This document shows, one piece after another, positions 61,915 through 64,000 of a stretch of DNA of 64,000 nucleotides (its first letter is position 1; the number at the start of each line of letters is the position of its first letter). Where the stretch lies: positions 23,525,834 through 23,589,833 of the forward strand of contig OU015523.1 in NCBI GenBank assembly GCA_907165065.1, given 5' to 3'. The stretch comes from Caprimulgus europaeus. Its lineage: Eukaryota; Chordata; Aves; Caprimulgiformes; Caprimulgidae. The notes beneath the pieces are model-generated. The model did not search any database, had not been told where the DNA came from, and saw nothing but the letters and a program-made list of their open reading frames with translations. A program made the translations under genes and the position numbers.

Positions 61915-62275
61915 TCTCCACCACTGAAGCCCGCCAGAGCACCTCTCCTCACTGGCCTGTCACTTGGGTCAGGAAATTGTCTTTGACACCATGCAGGAAC
62001 CCCCTGGATTGCTTATGTCCTGCTTTATTGTCCCTTCAGCAGATAATAAAGTGAAGTCCCCTGTGAGGACCAGGGCCTGTGAATATAAGGCTGCTACTAG
62101 GTGCCTGTGGAGAGCCTCATCAACTTGTTCTTCTTGGTCAGGTGGCTTATAGCAGTCACTAACTGCAATGACACCTTTGCCTGTCTTCTCTTTAATACTC
62201 ACCCAGAAGCTTTCAGTTGGGTCATCATCCTTCTTTAGGCATAGGTCTGTGTATTACAGCTGTTCTCTCTTAGTG
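61915..62275 (-). mobile_element. CR1 endonuclease fragment lacking both ends
   Basis: Minus-strand piece of the ORF2 endonuclease. Frame 61969-62202 reads EKTGKGVIAVSDCYKPPDQE and SQALVLTGDF, matching the region [20 protein letters not shown] and [10 protein letters not shown] of the copy at 646-3575. RT and the tail are absent. It is a second endonuclease-only remnant in this half of the window. Confidence 0.82.
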
Positions 62276-64000
62276 TGTTAAGCATCCTTTTCCCTCCCCC
62301 CTTAATTATCAAAGAGCTGAGTAAATATTACAGATGTCAAATAATGTCAGGAAACATTGATATATTGATAGAAAACTCTTATTGAAAAGACTTGTTACTT
62401 TACTTTTTAAAATACTTGTTACTTTACATCTTAAATTATGCTGCTAATCTAGCATACAAGGAAGAAAGCTAAAATAATTTCTGCAGTTCATAAGCATTTT
62501 GCAAGCTATTAAGGGCTTGTTGGAGTTGGGGGAAAGCGGGTGGGAGTTATACAGTTTTTTCTGTATATCTGGCAAGCCACAAGATCTAAAGAAAACACCA
62601 GCTTGTTTTTTATGTATTTCTAAACTTTATACATGTGAGTCCAAAGAAGAACCTTTTGGCTGCATGGCTTTGCTTCAATTCCTGAAGTATGAGTAGAATC
62701 ATAAGATAAAGTCTGAAAAAGCTTTGTTATGTTAGAAGTATTGTGAACCCTTTTGTCTCAGTCACTTCTGATCAGATTGTCAGAGAAAATGCAATTTTCA
62801 GTATCATGTCTGAACCACCTGGAGGGTGTTTTTTCTGTTTGTTTGTTTGTTTTGTTCTGAAGTCTTTGGAGTAGTCATACATATCTGTCTTTCAAATTCT
62901 ATTTTAGAAGGCTGCAATTCCCTGTAAATTAAACCAGTGGATTTTAGTGTAAGAAGGGTTGGCAGTTGTGGATTAGAGTCTTTATTTCACCTGGAAAAGG
63001 GAAATTAAGATTAATTTTCCTGGTGTGCAATGGTTAGTGCTTGGAGCTACATATCCAATTAGAGAAGGAGTTAGTCATGAAAATCAAGCTATTTATGTTG
63101 GTTTCTAGAAGCACTTCTCTACAGAAGGAAGAGTGTTGGGAGGCTTTTCTGCATATCCTTCCTTTCCTCATCTCCAGTACCTAAGGATATGTACTAGTGA
63201 CTACAAGTTTTTGCAGTTGTGTTAAGGAGAAGAGAGAGAGGACACCAGTGAGTTTAAGAACAGTCTAAAGAGGAGAGGACCCATACAGAAAAGACAAAAG
63301 ACATCTTTTAATAGGAAGCTGGGATAAGACACACACATCTACATTCTTATTAAAATCTATGGCTTCTGCAAAAACCTGCAAGAGCCAGTACATTATTGCA
63401 GAAAATGAATTCTAATTATCTAAGAAGTTGTCTTAAATTGCCTGTGAACCAAAAATAAAACCAAAAGCCTGTTAGAATAGGAAGAAAGAGAGATGAAAGG
63501 AGAACTCAGGATAAATTATTTAGAAACTGCTTTTGGTTGTTGTGTGGTAAGGATACTTAAGCTCTCTTCCTTGCTCTGTTAAAAAGTTTTTCTGAGATCT
63601 TGGACAGGAAAATTTTCTTCTTTATACCTCAGTTTACCAAGTAAAACTGGTATTTTTTTTTTCACTCCATTTTAGCTTTTTTAAATCTTGTTTATAGTAT
63701 TCTTCACATGCATTTACCATACAGCTTCCTGTAAAGCTTCTCTATATAAAAAGTTCTGAGAAAAAAGGATCACTCACTATTAAGGAGAGGCAAATAATAA
63801 TAAAGTACCATTTGAGAATGTTAATGGCTTGATGTTGTAAACCTATGATCCCCTTTTGTAAAATTTTATGGGGCTAGATGAACAAGAATAGGAAAAGTCA
63901 ATGGGACAGAGAGTAGTATAACATTAGGTATGTTTCAGAAAGTGTTACCTTTTCAAACATTGCGGATGTAGTAAAATTTAGATTTATGACAGTTTAATGG
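62276..64000. other. AT-rich unique sequence
   Basis: No gene, RNA or repeat recognised; a short GTTT-type run near 62835-62855 is the only simple sequence. Confidence 0.55.

Overview
The window is vertebrate nuclear DNA from a bird. The evidence is about eleven separate CR1 (chicken repeat 1) LINE copies, several ending in the CR1-type (ATTCTRTG)n tail, together with solo LTRs of avian endogenous-retrovirus type. By my boundaries CR1 covers roughly 14 kb (about 22%) and LTRs roughly 5 kb (about 8%) of the 64 kb. Such a high CR1 load is best known from woodpeckers and their relatives (Piciformes and nearby groups), but one window cannot settle the species. I found no rRNA, tRNA, CRISPR array, operon or recognisable host protein-coding gene; most of the rest is AT-rich unique sequence, as expected of intron or intergenic DNA.

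Layout. 646-3575: a long minus-strand CR1 abutting an LTR (3576-4417). 5878-6904: a second LTR of that family. 7445-7552: a CR1 tail. 10373-11926: a 5'-truncated CR1 whose reverse-transcriptase frame is still open for 490 codons. 12351-12936: a solo LTR with a perfect 5-bp target duplication. 13775-14140: an old CR1. 14141-21649: unique AT-rich DNA. 21650-22555: a plus-strand LTR beside a CR1 tail. 25126-31640: a three-level nest, in which an older CR1 is split by an almost full-length CR1 (with ORF1, ORF2 and a GC-rich 5' leader) that is itself split by an LTR. 34976-35626: another solo LTR. 39395-41314: a plus-strand CR1. 42440-42800: an old CR1 tail. 43783-44240: a short solo LTR of a different type with a 6-bp target duplication. 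51418-52080 and 61915-62275: endonuclease-only CR1 fragments.

Nothing here works together as a host pathway. What can be read is a history of insertions. The points most worth a second look are: a CR1 copy (646-3575) whose ORF1/ORF2 junction looks like a spliced transcript that was retrotransposed; the nest at 25-31.6 kb with datable order; the open RT frame at 10.4-11.9 kb; and a possible host 3'-terminal exon near 38.56-38.96 kb. I did not find a new biological system that I could defend.
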